A stretch of DNA of 64,000 nucleotides, from positions 16,473,869 to 16,537,868 of the forward strand of contig JAKZAP010000009.1 in NCBI GenBank assembly GCA_023053575.1, in the 5' to 3' direction. Source of the DNA: Branchinecta lynchi. Taxonomy: Eukaryota; Arthropoda; Branchiopoda; Anostraca; Branchinectidae. A program made the position numbers and the translations under genes. Below the pieces are notes generated by a model. That model saw only the letters and a program-made list of their open reading frames with translations. It was not told the DNA's origin and did no database searches. Numbering within the stretch: position 1 is the first letter of the stretch; every line of letters starts with the position of its first letter. Shown here piece after piece: positions 60,791 through 64,000 of this stretch.

Positions 60791-60794
60791 GTGA

Positions 60795-60862
60795 TAATAA
60801 TACATAGATGGCACTTTACACAAGGGACTTGTACCGTGACCATCTATGTGTTATTATTAATT
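60795..60862. repeat. Hairpin
   Basis: TAATAATACATAGATGG pairs with CCATCTATGTGTTATTATTA around a loop containing ACAAGGGACTTGT, itself palindromic. Confidence 0.65.
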
Positions 60863-60974
60863 TCCGTGACATAGGGATGTGAACTGGTTAGACGAATCTG
60901 CCTTCGGGCGGGATCACTGTTCCTATGGCCGGCTTCTACCAGACTATTGTATTGGTTTGCGAACTCTGTTCACA

Positions 60975-61184
60975 AGCCCCTAGGTAGCTCAAATAGTAAG
61001 AATGCCTGCCGTGTAAGCAGAGGGTCCTGGGTTCAAATCCCGGCTGAGGAACATTTTCATCTTTCAGTTCACTACTTAAAATGTTGACTGTAAATTGTGT
61101 GTATGTGTATGTACTTTTATTGACGACCAAAATAATATTCGGATTGTCCGCTTCACGGTTTAGAAATAAATTGAATTGAATAGA
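60975..61184 (+). mobile_element. tRNA-derived SINE, type 2, with (AATTG)n tail
   Basis: Box A TAGCTCAAATAGTAAG (60985) and canonical box B GGGTTCAAATCCC (61029-61041). T-stem CTGGG/CCCGG pairs, the acceptor stem is degraded. Ends AAATAAATTGAATTGAAT. The tail matches LINE tails at 49175 and 57705, so it may be mobilised by that LINE (inference). Confidence 0.75.
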
Positions 61185-61239
61185 AAGAGTCCTGTGTCGT
61201 ACAATATAGCAAATTGACGTTAATCAGTCAGTATCATTA

Positions 61240-61310
61240 ATCAGTATGATTCTCTAGTCTTTCCAGTGACTGGGGAGTCCTATCGTATTTACTGGGTTCA
61301 AGCTGAAGAT
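61240..61310 (+). pseudogene. Partial duplicate of DOCK exon 11 end and donor
   Basis: ATCAGTATGATTCTCTAGTC, CCAGTG.CTGG.GAGTCCTAT and GGTTCAAGCT.AAGAT copy 59919-59985, covering the last 32 exon bases and about 35 intron bases. The splice donor GGTGAGT reads GGGGAGT here and an extra T shifts the frame. Non-functional as an exon end. Confidence 0.8.
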
Positions 61311-61329
61311 TATTGCAATGCACGATAAT

Positions 61330-61568
61330 ATCCCCTCCCCTCCCGTCTTCCGTGCGTCGGTCCGAGAGGAATACTGGCAATAAGTTTTCCCCATATCCCG
61401 CTAATTCTTCTACCCAATTTTTACGTAGTTTCATTCCATCATTTATTTCTGGTAATTACTTGTAAGTGTATTAGTTAATTTGTTTCTTGTGTGTCTGTGT
61501 ATTTTGTAAATTTGTATTCCTTTTCTAGCTTTTAGCTATTCGGATTGAACTTGATTGATTGATTGAAA
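61330..61568 (+). mobile_element. LINE 3' end with (GATT)n tail, copy 2
   Basis: GTGCGTCGGTCCGAGAGGAA, TTTCATTCCATCATTTATTT, TTCTAGCTTTTAGCTATTCG, TTGATTGATTGATTGA. Pairs with 26780-27005. Confidence 0.65.
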
Positions 61569-61574
61569 TCTGTA

Positions 61575-61660
61575 TAATAAGTAAGTAAGTAATTTATTTG
61601 TAACTCGCCATTTTAGATAAATAAAATAAATAAATGAACATGAAAAAAGAAACCAAATTT
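61575..61660 (-). mobile_element. Retroposon tail with (AAGT)n
   Basis: AATAAGTAAGTAAGTAATTT, ATTTGTAACTCGCCATTTTA, the same as 37930-37975. Confidence 0.5.
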
Positions 61661-61895
61661 CGAATCTTCGGCCAGGAAGCTTTGGATAATGTCATGCGCT
61701 GATTAGGCGCAGCTGTCCATGATTTTTTAAATCGAGGAGGAAACAACCAAAAGGGTAACACTTGCATCTTGAATTTTGAACTTTTCCGTTAATGTATGGT
61801 TATGGCATAATTTTGACTAATGGAGCAGTTGCTTCGCATATTTAAAATAACATGATCTCATCTTTTTGATCTCGTTCTTTCGCAGAACATGAGTG
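61661..61895. other. Intron, unassigned
   Basis: No feature recognised. Confidence 0.3.
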
Positions 61896-61897
61896 AC

Positions 61898-62025
61898 AGA
61901 TATTCTTTCAGCCCAAGCTGACTGCGAACCATATTTGACTGTGCAAAACAGATACATCAGCTACATCTTATTAGAGGTATATATCGGCCCTTCTTGGCAA
62001 GGGTCCTCTTCAGGATCAAGCTAAA
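61898..62025 (+). repeat. Family A repeat
   Basis: CTTTCAGCCCAAGCTGACTG, CGGCCCTTCTTGGCAAGGGT, CCTCTTCAGGATCAAGC. Nearly full length. Confidence 0.75.
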
Positions 62026-62107
62026 CATGTCAGTCATTGATACCAGAACAAAATAGAAGAGACGGTGCGCAGAAAGTGCTGTCGTTGTAGATTTTGTGTA
62101 CCCTCTG

Positions 62108-64000
62108 TTTTCGGCCAAGTGCCATATAGCGATCGCAATTTCTGTCCGTCGGTCGGTTCAGCTTTTTCTAGTTTGGGCACTTCCACATAAGCAAGGACGA
62201 TGAAACTTGGCAGCATATTAGGGATCCCAAATGATTAAGTTGGAAATAGTCACTTCCCCGATCCGAGCATCGTGGGGGTGTGGCGGCAGGGGGAATCCGG
62301 AATATAGAGGAATTTATAACTTTCGAACGGGTGATCGGATCTTAATGAAACTTGATATTTGGAAGGACCCCGTGTCTCAGACGACCCAATTTAAATGCGA
62401 ACCGGATCCGATGAGTTTGGGGGGGGAGCTAGAGGGGAGGAAACGGAAATCTTGGAAAACTCTTAGAGTTCAGGGATCATTATGAAACTTGGTAGGAAGA
62501 ACAAGCACAAGTCCTAGACACATCTTTGACATAACCAGACCAGACTCGGGCCTTGGGGGGGGGGGGGGGGGGTCCGGAATTTCGGTGATCCTGCTAGTTC
62601 GGTACTTCCGGATGTACTAGGACAATGGAACTCGGAAGACATGTCAGGAACCCGAACAGATTGACTTGATAATAGTCGTTTCCTGGATCCAACCACCGTA
62701 GGGGGAGTGGAGGGATGGGGACTTTGGAAGCTGGCGGCATGCATAACTTTTGAACGGGTGATCGGAATTGAATGAAACTTCGCAAGTGGAAAGAGCTATC
62801 ATCTCAGATGTTCCATGTCAAGTCCTGGTCGAATCAGATACTTGTGGGGAGGGGGGGATTGAAGTGGGGCCGGAAATCTCGTGGAACGCTTAGAGTTGAG
62901 GGATTGGGATGGAACTTGGTGAGAAGAACAAGCATTAGCTTTGGATACGTAATTGACAGAACCAGATTGTATCGGGGCTCTGTGGGGGGAGTTGGAGGGT
63001 GTTTCCCAGAATTCCGGTGATGACCAGTTAGGATACTTCCGGCTATTCTAAGAATGATGAAACTTTGCAGGCCTATTGATGACTTAAGGACCGACATAAT
63101 GCCCTAGGAAAACTTGTGTTCCTGGATCCGACCATCTTTGGGGAGTTGAGGGATGGGGAATCCGGGAAATCACTGGCTTCCGTAAGTTACGAACGGGTGG
63201 TCCGATTCGAATGAAACTTTATGGGTGATACGAACTGGGCACGTTTAGAAGATTTGGACGGGGGGGGGGGGGTACACAATGGGATGCAAGTCGGGCAGCT
63301 CCCAGTTAATGCGGCCTCGCTTTATTATTTGATGTCTGGGTCGGATCTGGTCATGGCAGGGGAGGGGGGTGAAGTGGGAATCGGGAATTTACGGATAGGC
63401 TATGCTCCAATTCCAGTCTAACTTGATTAGACATGTCAGAGATGCGACGTTTATGTTTCCGATTCGTATTCATATTTTGTATGTTTCGGATTTGGAAGGG
63501 GATTCCCGGAAATGTTTTAGCTCGCATAAGGGTCAAACAAGTGGAGCGATTTTAGTGAAACTGAGAGCTCACATGCCCTAGATGACATATTTTAGGGTCC
63601 GAACTGGATCCGACCACGCTGGGGGAGGGGGGGGAGATTTAAGGGGAAGTTCCCAAAAAATGCTCAGATTTAAGTGAAACTTGACAGGTGGTAAGATAAA
63701 ATGCTTCAGATGATCCATTTAGTAGTCCGAAGTCCGAACCAGATTCGAACTCGATAGGGGACGTTGGAGGGGGGTACCGGAAACCGTGTGGCATGTGAAA
63801 GATCCAGACGAGTGGATCTTTAAGGTTGAAACTTGGAAGGTAGAAAAGTCATTTCGCCTAGGTGATCCGAGGCGACGGAAATGCTCAGACTTGAGTGAAA
63901 CTAGATATCGTATTTATAGGTCCTAACTGCATTTTTAGTATGCAAATGCTCAGACTTGAGTGAAACTAGATATGGTATTTATAGGTCCTAACTGCATGTT
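62108..64000 (+). repeat. D satellite composite, running off the window
   Basis: Starts TTTTCGGCCAAGTGCCATAT, GTCCGTCGGTCGGTTC. Then D subunits (GGACGATGAAACTTGGCAGC, TCTTAATGAAACTTGATATT, GAACAAGCACAAGTCC) to 64000. The last 100 bp contain a short tandem pair (ATGCTCAGACTTGAGTGAAA at 63881 and 63945). Confidence 0.85.

Noticed and set aside
60975..61050. Functional tRNA gene
   Set aside because: Box A/B and T-stem are present, but the acceptor stem does not pair well and the sequence continues into a SINE tail.
59951..64000. The next DOCK exon after LVFQCL
   Set aside because: No segment resembling the next conserved block was found. The exon probably lies beyond the window.

Overview
This is a gene-poor, repeat-rich animal nuclear contig, most likely from an arthropod. 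Evidence for an animal genome: spliced exons with AG/GT borders, long introns, non-LTR retrotransposons with microsatellite tails, tRNA-derived SINEs and many TIR miniature elements (MITEs). I cannot name the species. I saw no operons, CRISPR arrays or rRNA.

Two host genes are supported, both on the + strand. (1) The last two exons of a WDR55-like WD-repeat gene (8995-9209 and 13587-13899). Its AATAAA overlaps the stop codon. (2) The first third of a DOCK-A guanine-nucleotide exchange factor (myoblast city/DOCK1 type): eleven exons from 21978 to 59950 carry the SH3 domain, the ELMO-binding helical region and the DHR-1 (C2-like) lipid-binding domain. All eleven exons join in one consistent reading frame (1976 nt, about 658 codons). 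The very first DOCK coding exon was not found and the gene continues past the right edge.

Everything else is mobile or repetitive. 1-3117: a broken minus-strand CR1/Jockey-like retrotransposon. 3540-8930: nested MITEs around a 4.67-kb TIR-bounded element that carries a long D satellite array. 9210-13586: the WDR55 intron, holding MITEs and a retrotransposon nested in a MITE. 13900-21977: intergenic space with M and D satellite arrays, a probable solo LTR and MITEs. 21978-64000: DOCK introns filled with D/M and E satellite-like composites, at least four TTAA-flanked MITE groups, hAT-like and Harbinger-like MITEs, LINE fragments and two SINEs.

The repeats matter to the genes mainly through position. 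Several MITEs or composites end within 9-50 bp of splice sites. A 112-bp intron unit containing a 5' splice site is present three times after one DOCK exon. The 3' end of another DOCK exon, with its splice site, is partly duplicated 1.3 kb downstream. No new defence or metabolic system was found. The most unusual objects are the D/M and E satellite composites and the TIR element that carries D.

Repeat family letters (A to U) are labels used only in this annotation.
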